Origin: Medicago truncatula
Taxonomy: Eukaryota; Streptophyta; Magnoliopsida; Fabales; Fabaceae
Direction: 5' to 3'
NCBI RefSeq assembly: GCF_003473485.1
Contig: NC_053044.1
Coordinates: forward strand, 23,805,591-23,869,590
DNA length: 64,000 nucleotides
Shown here: piece after piece, positions 22,737 through 33,739 of the stretch
Numbering within the stretch: the stretch's first letter is position 1
Layout: every line of letters starts with the position of its first letter
Translations under genes and position numbers: made by a program
Notes under the pieces: model-generated
Database searches by the model: none
Told to the model about the DNA's origin: nothing
The model's input: the letters and a program-made list of their open reading frames with translations, nothing else

Positions 22737-22776
22737 ATCAAATAATTTTCAATTATTACATGCATAGGAAGAAAAT

Positions 22777-23104
22777 ATGGCTCAACTTCACAAATTGATT
22801 TATGCTTTGACAATATTTCTTTCTTTATTTATTGTTGGAGCGGTTCGTATTCCAAGACCATTAATTGGTAAGTAATTTCTACAAACCATTTTCAAATTTA
22901 CTTTTATATCATACATAAATTATTTGATCATATTATTTTTGAGAGATTATTTGATCATCTTTTAATGATAACAATCCTTTATTTTATTTTTGACATGCAG
23001 ATCCACTTAACTGCCATATTGATATTCATTGTATATACAAAGAATGTCGACGTCCGTTCAAACCATCTTGCCTTAATTTTAAATGTGATTGCGGAAAAGA
23101 GTAA
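22777..23104 (+). CDS. Nodule-specific cysteine-rich (NCR) peptide
   Basis: Two exons, 22777-22867 and 23001-23104, joined by a GT/AG phase-1 intron (22868-23000); the product is 64 residues. Exon 1 encodes a hydrophobic secretion signal (about residues 1-23, LIYALTIFLSLFIVG core). The mature part has six cysteines spaced C-x5-C-x4-C-x7-C-x4-C-x1-C and is basic. This two-exon layout (signal peptide, intron, short Cys-rich domain) and the C-x4-C-x1-C ending are characteristic of legume NCR peptides, which are delivered to rhizobial compartments in nodule cells and drive bacteroid differentiation. The pattern is seen directly; nodule expression is inferred from the family. The gene is too short for simple ORF scans. 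No lesion is visible. Confidence 0.9.
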
Positions 23105-23537
23105 CAATTATGAGTAAAAACAAATTTATGTTACTTCAAACCGTATTGGTAGTACTTTTATAATTTCTTTCAAAATTATATTTATGTTTCTTTGACATTT
23201 CCCTTTTGTTGACAAGCTCAAAAGTATCTTTATTATACAATAAAAGTACTATTATATATACTCACTGTAGAATTATATAGCTCATTTAATAAATAAAGTC
23301 AATGTTTGATTATGTTCACTAATTATTTATTCTCTTTCTGAATTAACCATAAAATTGTTGAGTCATATATACTTTATAAATATTAATATGTATGTGTTTA
23401 TCAGTCTTTGAACCTAGCTAAATACAAATGATTCAAAAGAAACTTGACAAAAACACACTTAAGGGTATGTGTGTGACGACCTTCACTTTTAAGATACAAC
23501 AAATGAAAAAAGTATATAATATTAAAATCATAATGAA
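23105..23537. other. 3' flank of NCR gene, no gene seen
   Basis: AT-rich sequence with possible polyadenylation signals (aataaa at about 23291). Nothing coding was recognised. Confidence 0.5.
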
Positions 23538-23547
23538 GTAAAAGCAT

Positions 23548-24054
23548 TTTTTTGACAAAAACAAAACGATATTCATTCAATCAAATTGAGAGAGTACATT
23601 ACATCAGATACAAAATTCGCTAGAAACGTAAAGGATGAATCTGCAAACAAACTCACAACACCTTAATAGCATACAACGGAAAAATGTCTGCAAGTAATAT
23701 AATAAAATCTAAATCACCGAAATTCTCATGCTTCCGGATCTGCAACTTTGATGCTCAAATCATTGATTGAACTTGTAAATGACTAATGTTGATATTTCAA
23801 TAGGAACTAAACAAACACCGCGACAAGACGCAAAATCAAATGCCGCACAAGACGACTAACAACACAACGCCGCAATTAGACGACGAAATCACAAAAGGAA
23901 AAACTTGATATATGTTAAAACCACTTATTTAGATTGAAAGAAAAGAGAAAAAAAAAAAAAAGATGTAGAGGGTTGATTTTAGGTCAAAAAATAACTTAAA
24001 ATCACCCCTCCTCGACGAATGAAGGAGAAAGAAAGCTTAGATTGAGGTTATGAC
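23548..24054 (-). mobile_element. Truncated retroposon (LINE 3' end or SINE-like), minus strand
   Basis: Flanked by the exact 10-bp repeat gtaaaagcat (23538-23547, 24055-24064). It begins on the plus strand with a short T run followed by gacaaaaacaaaacgatatt, meaning that on the minus strand it ends ...atcgttttgtttttgtc plus poly(A). No ORF survives. Tail plus target duplication indicate target-primed insertion; which family supplied it is not clear. Confidence 0.7.
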
Positions 24055-24064
24055 GTAAAAGCAT

Positions 24065-24389
24065 ATCAAGTGAATATAACATCATTTCCAAAATAATCCA
24101 CAATTAAGGTAATATTAAAACCAATGTAAATAATTAGTAAAATTTTCCTCGATGGTAGATGTTTCGAAGATTATTCAAACTTGATAATCAACCAGTTTTT
24201 AGTCTTCACAATAAAAAAATAAAAGGTTAATTAAGTAAATGATCCCTATTTTAGTTTGAGATTAGGAAGTTCTCTAAGTTGAGACAAGGAAATTTGGGAC
24301 AATATTGTCTTAGTGGTTTTGTTGTAATCACGATTTGATTATAGTGTAAAATCCCTTAAAAGTGTAAGGGAGTCGGAAGTAATCTCGGG
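24065..24389. other. Intergenic, no gene seen
   Basis: AT-rich sequence without recognisable features. Confidence 0.5.
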
Positions 24390-24713
24390 TTGTAGGGTGA
24401 ACCAGGATAATGAAGGACAGGACAGAACAACTCTAGTTGTCCAATGTTTGATTTGTAAAACTGTTTCAGGTACAGGACAAACTGGTGGCAAGGGACAGGA
24501 CAAAAACTCATATTTTTGTCCCTCACCAAACCACAGCACAACTTTTTGTCCCACGTACAAGTTGTCTAAAATACCAAAATAGCATTTTGTCCCTCAAAAA
24601 TCGTATATAACAAAAAATTACTCAATGTCATAAAAAATTTGTCCTGTGCTGTTCTGCCTTGTGTTGTACTGTTCTGTCCAGTACTTACTGTTTTGCAAAC
24701 CAAACACACCCGG
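24390..24713. mobile_element. Probable MITE with ggacag/ctgtcc inverted ends
   Basis: Inverted similarity between 24411-24450 (aaggacaggacagaacaac) and 24640-24690 (gtcctgtgctgttctg... gttctgtcc). The outer right end reads as the inverse of gggtgtgtttggtttgc, a common MITE terminus. The target duplication is not certain (cgggt on both sides is possible). ORFs crossing it reflect the inverted repeats. Confidence 0.45.
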
Positions 24714-24862
24714 GTTAGCTCTTTTCCTTATCTCTTTACTTTCTGTTATTATTTGTATCTTTGACAAAATATCGACAAAACGTCAAATACAATTCAAACT
24801 CCCTCTTTCTTGTGTTTTCCTCATTTTTATTGCTCATAGTGAATTTTCTTCTCTTTAGGCAC

Positions 24863-25066
24863 GGGCGGAGCCACCACCCGACGACCCCGGGCACTCGCCC
24901 GAGCTTAATCGATACTTTCTTTATATTTTGTTCAGCCCAATAGCCCATTAACCCACTTAAAAATAAATAAAAATTGGGCAAACTCAATATTTTCATATGT
25001 GCGCACAAAAATTCCTGACTCTAATTTTTGCCCAGGCTCTATTAATTATTTGGCTCTGCCACTGTT
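24863..25066. mobile_element. Probable hAT-type MITE
   Basis: The left end cgggcggagccacc and right end ggctctgccactg are imperfect inverses and belong to the plant 'agtggcggagcc' type of terminus, as in the better preserved element at 61854-62214. No clear 8-bp target duplication was found. Confidence 0.45.
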
Positions 25067-25884
25067 TGTACGAGGTCCGGTCTCTCTTAGCGGTGGCATT
25101 TTTTGTCATTTTGTAGAGTGGCTGTAGTAGCGATGCAATTATCGGTCTCAGTTATTGTACATGCAGAGTTATTGGAGCAGGTCTGCAATGCATAGGACAA
25201 TGGTTCTGTCCAATCAAGCTCAAGTTAGTATATAGTCTATTGGTTTTGAAAGCTAGTTCTTTATTTGTCGGTGGTGTTTTCATGTTAGGTGTGAATGCTT
25301 GCTTTTTCTCTTATTGTTAACTGGGGCACTATGTCTTGTCTGCTAGGTAGCATGTTGTTGGATGAATTCTGAAATTGGTAGTGTTGGTTGGAGTTGGATA
25401 ATCTTTCTTCGGTTCTTGGTTGGTCTAGAAGTTGTTTCTCTATTTCTTGGAGATAGCTCTTTATGTTGTTACTTTTATTTGTTGTATTCGCACATCTTAT
25501 ACAAGTTCTTTTATACTTCCTTCGATCTTATTTATAATAGACATTCAAGTCAACATAAAATGGTACCAAGTTCTGCTTAAACGCTCGACATACAGTTAAC
25601 TTTAAACATGTTCATCATGTGGCCCTTTTAGACTTCCTAAAGATGATGAGGCATCTTAAATTGATTTATACAATCGATTTTTTTAAGCAAGATTACTTTT
25701 TTTAGGTTAAGAATTTCAAAAGATTTCATCCAATTAAAATTTTCATAAGGTATATTTGGTCTAAATTTTGAACCATATATATTTATTTTTGATAACTTAA
25801 AAGTCTCATAAAAAGAATTGGAGGGAATAATAAACTTTTTTCTTTGCATTAAAAAAAAGTGATGTGAGGGATGCATTAAAATAA
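25067..25884. other. Intergenic; no gene recognised
   Basis: 25130-25500 resembles the T-rich 3' untranslated region of a plant LINE but has no diagnostic motif. A fragment at 25518-25545 (cttccttcgatcttatttata) resembles one end of a Stowaway-type MITE. Confidence 0.4.
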
Positions 25885-26934
25885 GGCTAAAATATGGTTT
25901 TAGTCCCTGCAAATATGCTTCGTTTTGGTTTTAGTCTCTGGTAAAAAAAAAATTGTTTTTGGTCCCTGCAAAATTTTTTGTTTTTGAATTTTTTTTGGTC
26001 CGCCGTTTCGCTCCACCATTGGTTCTCTTTTACTCCGCCGACGAACGCCTCTCCTTGTCATCGGCGGCCGCCTTTCTATGATTTTGGTTGTGCTTTCACT
26101 TCAAACCGACGTCGCTGCTCGTGTTTTGTTGTTGGATTTCCTCTTCATCTAGATCTATATTTGTGTTGATGCCTGTTTCTTGGTGAGGATGTTTGGCGGC
26201 ATAGTGATGCAGTGGTGGTGATACGCGGTGGTGATGCAGTGCTGGTGGAGGTTATTCAGTTGTTGTGGTGGTGGTGATGATGTGTGGTGGTGGTTGGCGT
26301 TGCTTAGGTGAGGATGTAGGTGGTTGTTATGGGTGATTTCCTTTAGAAGCAACCTCTGTTACACGGGTCCATGTTTGTCGTTACTAGCTCTTGTTTGTGC
26401 TTTTTGGGTAGTTTAGGTGTTTACGAAGTTTGGAGGGTGCGTGTCACGTTGTGTTGAGCCTTTTCCTTTTGATTTGTTTATTGTTCAAACTTCGCATGCT
26501 ATGTTTTTCGTCTTACATATTGTGTGCTGGTTTTCGGTGGGTCGGTTCATTTGGTTTCGAGATCAGGAGTCGGGGTCTAGCTGCAATCTTTGTTTGACTT
26601 GATTTGGTTTTTCTCTGGTGTACCGGGGGCGAGGGGTGCCCTGCTAATTTCGTACTATAGTTTGTTGGGCCGATCATTTTTGATTCGAGATCGGGAGTCA
26701 GTTCTTTGACTTAAGTTGGTTTTTGGGCTTTGCGTTGTGCTCTTTCGGTGGATCGGAGGTCGCGAGGTTTGTGATAGCTGAATGATCCTTCGGTTAGGTG
26801 CTCTTCGAAATGTGACTCAGCTTGGGTGTTGGGTCTAGGAGTTTTATTCTGAGGGTGTTCTTTGTGGGTGAGTAGTGACGATGGGCGATGGTGGATACTG
26901 TGTTTACAGTGCTTGTTTTCTAATATGTTTTGAA

Positions 26935-27050
26935 TAAGAGGGGAGGGGATTATATATTTTAACATAAGAGGGGAGGGGATTGTATATTTTAACATAAGAG
27001 GGAAGGGAAGTGTAATTCAAGCATCTTAGAGGGGAGGGGAGTGTAATTTA
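26935..27050. repeat. Tandem repeat ~32 bp (aagaggggagggga...)
   Basis: Three to four units, with gaggggagggga followed by a ttgtatattttaacata spacer, inside the Pack-MULE-like element. Confidence 0.8.
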
Positions 27051-27118
27051 CTCTTTTAATAAATACATTCTCACAAAAAATTTATGTATGAATCCAACAA
27101 GAAAACTTGTAATGTCTA

Positions 27119-27209
27119 ATTTTTTTTTTTGGTAGTGGCCGGGGTTTGAACCCCAAACCTTGCATATATTATGCATTGTTCAAGTCAAATGAGCTAAGCT
27201 CACGAGTAC
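27119..27209 (-). mobile_element. tRNA-derived SINE, minus strand
   Basis: Flanked by the exact 14-bp duplication acttgtaatgtcta (27105-27118, 27210-27223). On the minus strand it has an RNA polymerase III A-box-like motif (tgagcttagctca), a B-box (ggtttgaacccc inverted: ggggttcaaacc) and a 3' A tail. It lies inside the Pack-MULE-like element and so is younger than it. Confidence 0.88.
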
Positions 27210-27772
27210 ACTTGTAATGTCTATTTAAGGATGCTATTTAGAAATATAAAATAAAATTACCAAAAAATACAACACTATAGAAACATAATAATGCATTAAA
27301 AAAGTTTGTTGATTGGCATTTATTTATTTTTATATAAATTAAATAATAAATTCATAGTTTAAGAAAATAAATACGATCAAAAAAAGTTTAAGAAAATAAA
27401 ATATTTAAAGAAGTTATTTATATTGATGAATGATGAGGACCAAGATGCTGAAGGAGCGCAACTTTTGATTGAAAAAAATTATGAGAAAAAAAAATTAATT
27501 TGGTCATGTATGATTCAAGGGACTATTTTCAAAAATAAAAAATTTTGCAGGGATCTTTTTCAAAAACAAAATATTTTGCAGGGATTATAAACTACAAAAT
27601 TTGTTCAGTTATAATGTGTCACGTATGCAAATCATCACAAAAGTGGGGTCAGGGGCTATTTCCAAAAACAAAAAAATTTGCAAGGACCAAAAACAAATTT
27701 TTTTTACCAGGGACTAAAACCAAAACGAGGCATATTTGCAGGGACTAAAACCATATTTTAGCCTTAAAATAA

Positions 27773-27917
27773 TGACTTGAAGTGATGAGGGAACGGGTTA
27801 AATGTGAGTTGGTTCTCTCTCTACATTCTGTTATAGCAAGACAAGATTGTGTTATTGTCCTTTGAACAGAACAAAGTGTGTCACACTTATTGCAACAAGA
27901 TAGGACTTGCACGTGAA

Positions 27918-27981
<64 letters not shown>

Positions 27982-28265
27982 TTCACTTCATTATCCACCT
28001 ATAAATAATTGTGTTAAATCGTAAGTATCTATTTTTGAGGAGGATACTTTGGACAAAAGAAAAGATTAAAAGACAACATAAGAGGAGGTCCACTTGAAAA
28101 TAATGAGCATGGAGAAAAATGATGTAGGTACAATTGATGGGACAAGATCAACAATTCAATCCCTTCAAAAGTTCAAAGATGATGAGAGTGGAAGTTTGAA
28201 AAAGTGGAATCCAACTATCATTTATAACTTTTTACTGAGTCAAAACACTATCGCATTTAAAAAAG
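27773..28265. repeat. Intergenic with (AT)n microsatellite at 27920-27979
   Basis: An uninterrupted AT dinucleotide run of about 60 bp, otherwise plain AT-rich DNA. No gene was seen. Confidence 0.85.
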
Positions 28266-28269
28266 TCAA

Positions 28270-28580
28270 CTGAAAATTATGGATCGGTATAGATCAACCT
28301 GAAGAAAAACAAATGTTTACACCTTAACAGGCTTAATGCTTATGGGATTGTTGACGAGTATGATCTGATCTGATGAAGAATAAACATCTATATCTTAACA
28401 TAATTGACGCTTGGTGAATTGTGAATTGGTATAGAGTGATCTGATGAAGAAGAAATGTTGATCCCTTAGCATGCTTGATGTATGGTAAGATGTGGACTGG
28501 TATGGGCTGACGTGAGTAAGAAAGAAAGTTTATACCTCAACAAATTTGATGCTTCGTAGATTGTGGACTGAAATAGACGA
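28270..28580. repeat. Degenerate ~71-bp tandem repeat
   Basis: Four diverged units. Each has 'ttaacaxxxttgatgcttxgt', then 'gtggactggtatag', then 'tgatgaagaa...' and ends in 'tatxctt'. Unit boundaries fall near 28325, 28397 and 28467, and at about 28538. Confidence 0.65.
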
Positions 28581-28639
28581 TCATATCACATGGCTCTTAA
28601 TATTTCAATTGACTGGCTAGACCCCACTCATAACTAAAC

Positions 28640-28880
28640 TAGTTTGATTGTTCAAGTCATGCTAGCTCACCTCGTCTATCTAGTTCCTATCTTAACACTT
28701 GTGTGATTGTTCAAGTCATGCCAACTCACCTCATCCAGCGAGGTACTACCTCAACACTTTTTTTACTATTCAATTTAGTCCATATCAACTTATTCAGCCA
28801 TGTCTTACATTAACACTTTTTGATTGTTAAAGTTATGTTACCTCACCATGTCTAGCTAGGCCATACCACATCACTAGTTT
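28640..28880. repeat. Degenerate ~55-58-bp tandem repeat
   Basis: Four units starting with tgattgttcaagtcatg (28649, 28704, a diverged copy near 28763, and 28821). Each continues with 'ctcacctcgtct' and 'taacact'. It adjoins the 71-bp repeat but the unit is different. Confidence 0.65.
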
Positions 28881-29887
28881 ACCTTTTCAAGATGCCAAGC
28901 TCGTGTTGTGCAAGTCATCATGTTGTGGTCCCTTCCAAGTGCTTCATGACTTGCTACACAATGCAGTGATGCAATATGTGTGCGCTATGACTTCACGTGT
29001 CTTGTACAAATGACCAACGTATTTGACACTAGTGTGCCTCGACTTCACGCGCCCTATACAGACAATTTGTAACCAAGTTGACACACAACTGTTCTGATAC
29101 TAGACTACAAATGAGAGGCTCATAATCATATTTTAATGGGCTTAAGTGATCGCCAAAGAGAGACTCATCAGATCAACAAATGAAGACTATAAAAGCAGAC
29201 GCTTAGGAAACATTTTTATGAATTATAATTCTAACTTGAACAATGTATTTTCGTTTTAGATCTTAGAGTATTCTTGAAACACCTTTTAAGCTACTCCACT
29301 AAGTAGTTTATTTATTGTAATTTGTGTTTACATATGTGAACTTTAATCAATTTGATTTTCTTTTTGTTTTCAATAAAATTAATTATTAAACACTTAACAG
29401 TCATGTTGGATATTTTGTAATAGGAGTTGTACAAAATATCAACAATGTATCCGCCCAATAATAGGAGTTGTACAAAATATTTTGAAGGGAACAATGTACA
29501 AGTTATGAAAGTTAAATTCTAGCAAAAAAATAAAAAGTTATGAAAGTTAAATGACATACTTGAGGAAGAAAAAAACATAAACGACAAATAAAATAACCGA
29601 AAGCACTTTGGGAGTATAATTTATCAGCATTGCTATAGACAACGAGAAGTATTATCCCGAATCTATCAAGAATAAAAACAAGTCAATAAAAAGCAGATGT
29701 GAGCGGAAATCATGGGAGGTGGGGAGAAAAAGATGGAAATCATAAACTAGTGGATGGGTGAAATACATGCCACATGTGTCGTATTTCGCTTGAAATAGCA
29801 TTTTTCTTAATTTATAATAAGAAACTTGAAACAACTTAGTTTTACACAAATTACATAATTTGAGAATGTACTAAATTCAAACAAACA

Positions 29888-32621
29888 CTAACATGATTTA
29901 ATCAATGACTTGACATGTTCCTTTAGACTAGAGAGGCTTGGGTTGCTCTTATAATGGTACATGAGAGGAACCATTCTAGCAGCATTAAGGCAAAAATTGG
30001 TAAATGATGATGGAAATACATATGGGTTCAAAATTTCTTGATTTAGACATTTCCATTCATTTAAAATCATCTCAGCAACATGTCTTTGCACATCTTCACA
30101 TGAAATATCTTGGTGCTCACTCATGTAGCAATTAAGATATGATCCATCAAGACCATTTTGATCTCCACTCTGTATTCGTGCATGAGTAAAATTGGATATC
30201 ATTAGAACACTATTAGAAAAGAAAATTAAGGAGGAAAATTAGAGACGGAAAAAATAAAATATCTCACAAATTTTTTGGTCGTAAAATTTAATGACAGAAT
30301 TAGAGAGGAATTTCACGTTTTCCTTCTCTAAATTTCCCTCACTAATTTTTGTTTCTTTAGTAGTGGAACACAACATTTAACAATGTATTTCAGATTCATT
30401 TAAATGGAGAAAAATGTATTTCAACTATTTAAATTTATTTAATGACAAATTATAATTTACTTGATTGTATTTTTTTTTTTTGAAAGAAATTTACTTGATT
30501 GTATTTACAATTTATAAATATAATTAATAATATATTCATATATTTCTGCCGATTTATCTTATTATTATATGTATTAAAAAAGACTCCAAAATTTTTTATG
30601 CAGTGTTTAAATCATGGAAGTTGTAAGTAGTATTAAGTTGTGATACTACTTAATACTACTCCCAAAATTTCTATGCAGTATTCAAATGGTGGAATTTTTT
30701 CTTACCTTAACTCCTTCTAAATCATCAGAGAGACGAAGAATTTTTGCCACTGAATAAATGATATTTGGAAATTCTTCATCTAAGATAGAAAGAGTTTCCT
30801 TTGTTATACCCTTAGCATGATCCATGAGGAAGAAAGCATGGATAAGTACAACATGAACTCCTGTGCTCACAATTCCATTGTTCAAGTATTCCTCTGTTGT
30901 TGGTAAAATACCAGAATTCAACCAATGAGCCTCTTTCAAGAAAGCATTTAATAAGCGCACCCACTGTTTCATACAAAGTTTGTTAGATATACTCGTTAGT
31001 TTCCTCGAGAGTTTCAACGCTGCTGCATGTCCAAGACTGGATTCGAATCCAGAACTTTAGTTAAGCTAAAAAAGATACTATGAAGTAAAACAACAGTTTA
31101 TTAATTAGTTTACCGATATTTTAAGTGTATCTATAGGGTTGAATCCATGCTTTTTGTAGACCATTTCAGCAAAATTATTGGTAACTTTGTATAGAGAACT
31201 CAGAGAAACTTTCATGAAGTTGGGAAGATTCTCTGCACCATCCATCTCCCATCTGAATTTAGTTAAACATCATTTTAATACAATGCTACAAAAGTTATAT
31301 CAAATGCTATAAAAGTTTTTTAGCAAAAAAATGAAATAAAATCTCACTTATCTTGATGCAGGACTATAATTATATACATGTATTAGCAAATAAAATGTCT
31401 ATATTTATCAAAAGTTTAATACCTGTTAACAGCTTCTGTAAATAGAGTAAGTTGATCCAATGTTCCGTGAACATCGAAAATATCATCAATAATATAAACT
31501 AGAGAGATTGGTTTGGTGAGCTCAACCCTTTCGTTCGAAAAACATGGATCTGTAAAACATGCCATGGGCCACATGTACCATTTCAGAGGGTTATAACCTG
31601 CAAACTTCATCTCCTTGGCCAGTCCAAGGTCTTCCCACCATCTATCAATATAGGAAATAAATACGTTAGTAAATTGAATTAACCATATTTTTCAAACGCG
31701 ATTAAATAGGTATCGCAGGTGTAAGAAAAAATGGATGTCGTACTTGAAAACTTCAACGCTCTCGTTTTTGTTCATGAACTTAACTATGCTGGAGTTCATT
31801 TTAGCAAGTTCATCTAAACAGATCCATTTGTTCTTAGCCTTCAAATCATTGATGAATATGCTTTTATCCATAAATCTTGACAAACCATAGTGAATAGGGT
31901 ATTGAAGAGTGTTTGAAACATATATAGCTTGGATATGGTCTTGATGTCTTGGAAGCCATGCTTGAAGAAGCTCACAACTGAGGTACCCTAAATCATTGAG
32001 ACCATCTTCTCCTTCAATACTTAGTTGGGATGCTTCATACAAGGCAATGAGACCTTTCACATCCTCACCATATTTTACTCTCAATGATTTTTTGCTACAC
32101 TTCAAGCAGTCAAATAACTCTGCATAACCAATTGTAAACAAAATACATTTTATTTTTTATTGAGTGATTTTTTGGTTGCTAAATCATCTAATTATATTAG
32201 TCACTAAAATTTAATTAGATAATTATCTAGACTATTTTAATTAAATAATTTCAAAAAAGAATAAGCTTTAAACTATTTATAATTTAATAATTTTTTAAAA
32301 GTTTTTTGAGACTGAATTAAATTCCATCTTAAAATATATCACCGCTAGCATCCTATGTATTAGTGACGAAAATTGAGACGGGACCGTTAGAGTGGGATAA
32401 ATTCGGTCGCACAATTCCTCATTAAATTCACACTGATTAGGTTTCTGACAAAAAATTTGTGCTAGATGTATCATCACATAGTTCATCGCTAATGTTCAAC
32501 TATTTCAGTTTTACGACATAACTTTTCTCTGTAATTTCGTCGCAACTAGTGAGGGATAGTTTCCTCGCTAATTTCCTTCACTAAATCACGTTTTTTTGGT
32601 AGTGATATTTTGGTCTTTAAT

Positions 32622-32671
<50 letters not shown>

Positions 32672-33617
32672 TATTGTGTTTTGTTAGTTTTTTTGCGACT
32701 AATTTCAGTCACTAACTTGTCGTGTTCTAGTAGTTCAATCATATATATATATATATATGTATTATGCAGATAAGTTCTAATTCTTGATTTTAGTATACGT
32801 TTACTTTGTGTGGTCTTGAATATAACCAACAAAAATTAGAAGTTTAGTGGTACAAAAATAAGAGAATTTTAACTGATTCTACTGTATTTAAAGATGTAAT
32901 TGATATAATACAAGGTAATATATTTAAGTTTCATTTTCCAATAATTTTGTTTTCAGAATTATGAAATAAGTGCATATGGAGTGTAGTTTAGAGAATGCAA
33001 TCATCTTTCAATTGCATCAAAAAAATAAAATAAGTTAAATGTACTGATTTTTAAAATGATGTCAAATATTTTTTGAGTTTAGATTTGAGACCCAAAGAGA
33101 TTTTTTTTTATTTTTTTTTTTGTCAAGAAATTCACCCCTTAAAATGAATAAGTGGAAAATCCTGACTTTGAACTCCACACTCTACATACGGCAACATATC
33201 TGCCAACTTAACTATGCTCACAGAGACTGACCAAAGAGAACATAACCAACCTGCATTGACATAATAGCCTCCTTGTCTGAGCAAACGGAATGCAAGTGCA
33301 ACTTCATAGAGTTCATGGCTACTAACAAAATCAATTGGATTGCTGCTCAATATCAAAAATTGTTTCTCAAGAGCCACTTTGATTTCCTCAACAAAGTAGT
33401 GTTCAATACCAAGCCTTTGGATGATGTCAATCAAATGAAAATTCTCAGTTGGATCTTCACTAGTAACAAGTTTCTTGTGAACTTGCTTACACATCAAAGC
33501 TTGCTTGACATAAATAGCATCCTGAAAATGTAGAACAGATATTGATCATAACATTGAAATAAAAAAATACATATATATTATTATTTGTACTTTTCAATCA
33601 ACACACTTAATTACCAT
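29888..33617 (-). CDS. Terpene synthase (probable TPS-g type), seven exons
   Basis: Minus-strand exons: 33615-33617 (ATG only), 33251-33521, 31744-32119, 31423-31641, 31114-31252, 30706-30963 and 29888-30169. All have GT/AG borders and one open frame of 515 codons plus stop. Exons of 376, 219 and 139 bp and six introns are the classic terpene-synthase pattern. Exon 4 (219 bp) carries the metal-binding DDIFDVHG motif. Exon 2 has [11 protein letters not shown] and exon 3 has [11 protein letters not shown], both family landmarks. The class catalyses diphosphate ionisation of prenyl diphosphates. The C-terminal [23 protein letters not shown] style suggests nerolidol/linalool-type TPS-g (inference). 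Oddities: no transit peptide or RRx8W region (the latter is often absent in TPS-g), and the second metal motif reads DDLEGVKSG, without the usual Ser/Thr and Glu. It may be functional with altered activity or recently decaying. Confidence 0.87.
30208..30365. mobile_element. Small CACTA-like MITE in terpene synthase intron 6
   Basis: It begins cactattagaaaagaaaatta and ends with the imperfect inverse ...ttgtttctttagtagtg. It is flanked by the 3-bp duplication gaa (30205-30207, 30366-30368). It is 158 bp and non-coding, within the intron just upstream of the last exon. Confidence 0.7.
32120..33250 (-). other. Long intron 2 of the terpene synthase, repeat-filled
   Basis: 1131 bp, against roughly 100-740 bp for the gene's other introns. 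It contains (AT)n runs (32626-32669, 32743-32758), a decayed MITE-like stretch around 32360-32605 with 'agtgacgaaaatt' type ends, and a degenerate SINE (33105-33228). Expansion is by repeat insertion; splice borders remain intact. Confidence 0.75.
33105..33228 (-). mobile_element. Degenerate SINE, minus strand
   Basis: A T-rich start (poly(A) on the minus strand) is followed by the body 'aaattcaccccttaaaatgaataagtgg' in diverged form and 'ccaacttaactatgctcac', which match the SINEs at 37604-37741 and 38606-38738. Its right end lies about 20 bp from exon 2 of the terpene synthase. Confidence 0.6.
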
Positions 33618-33710
33618 GCTTGAAAACTGAAATTAATTCTTTGATCAGAAAAACTGACTTTACTCAAGGAAGTTGATGAGTATCTTGTACTGGAAGTGAT
33701 GATATGTGAG

Positions 33711-33738
33711 GCTATTTATATCTTAAATAATGCACGTG
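33711..33738 (-). promoter_or_regulatory. Core promoter of the terpene synthase (TATA and G-box)
   Basis: On the minus strand tataaatagc (33711-33720) lies 94 bp upstream of the ATG, and cacgtg (33733-33738) lies just upstream of that. Spacing fits a TATA box and a G-box (bZIP/bHLH site). The G-box reading is based on sequence only. Confidence 0.6.
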
Positions 33739-33739
33739 G

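Larger units (their letters stand above)
25885..27763. mobile_element. Pack-MULE-like element, 1.9 kb
   Basis: Terminal inverted repeats of about 105 bp (ggctaaaatatggttttagt...) and an exact 9-bp duplication ttaaaataa (25876-25884, 27764-27772) identify a Mutator-type element. The terminal sequences match the short MITE at 59366-59737 and the remnant at 316-570. Unlike those, this copy holds about 1.6 kb of GC-richer internal sequence (25995-27060) with no transposase. I do not recognise the cargo. It contains two related ~120-bp units sharing 'ttcgagatc[a/g]ggagtc' (26556-26575, 26682-26700), a 32-bp tandem repeat and an inserted SINE. Confidence 0.9.
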
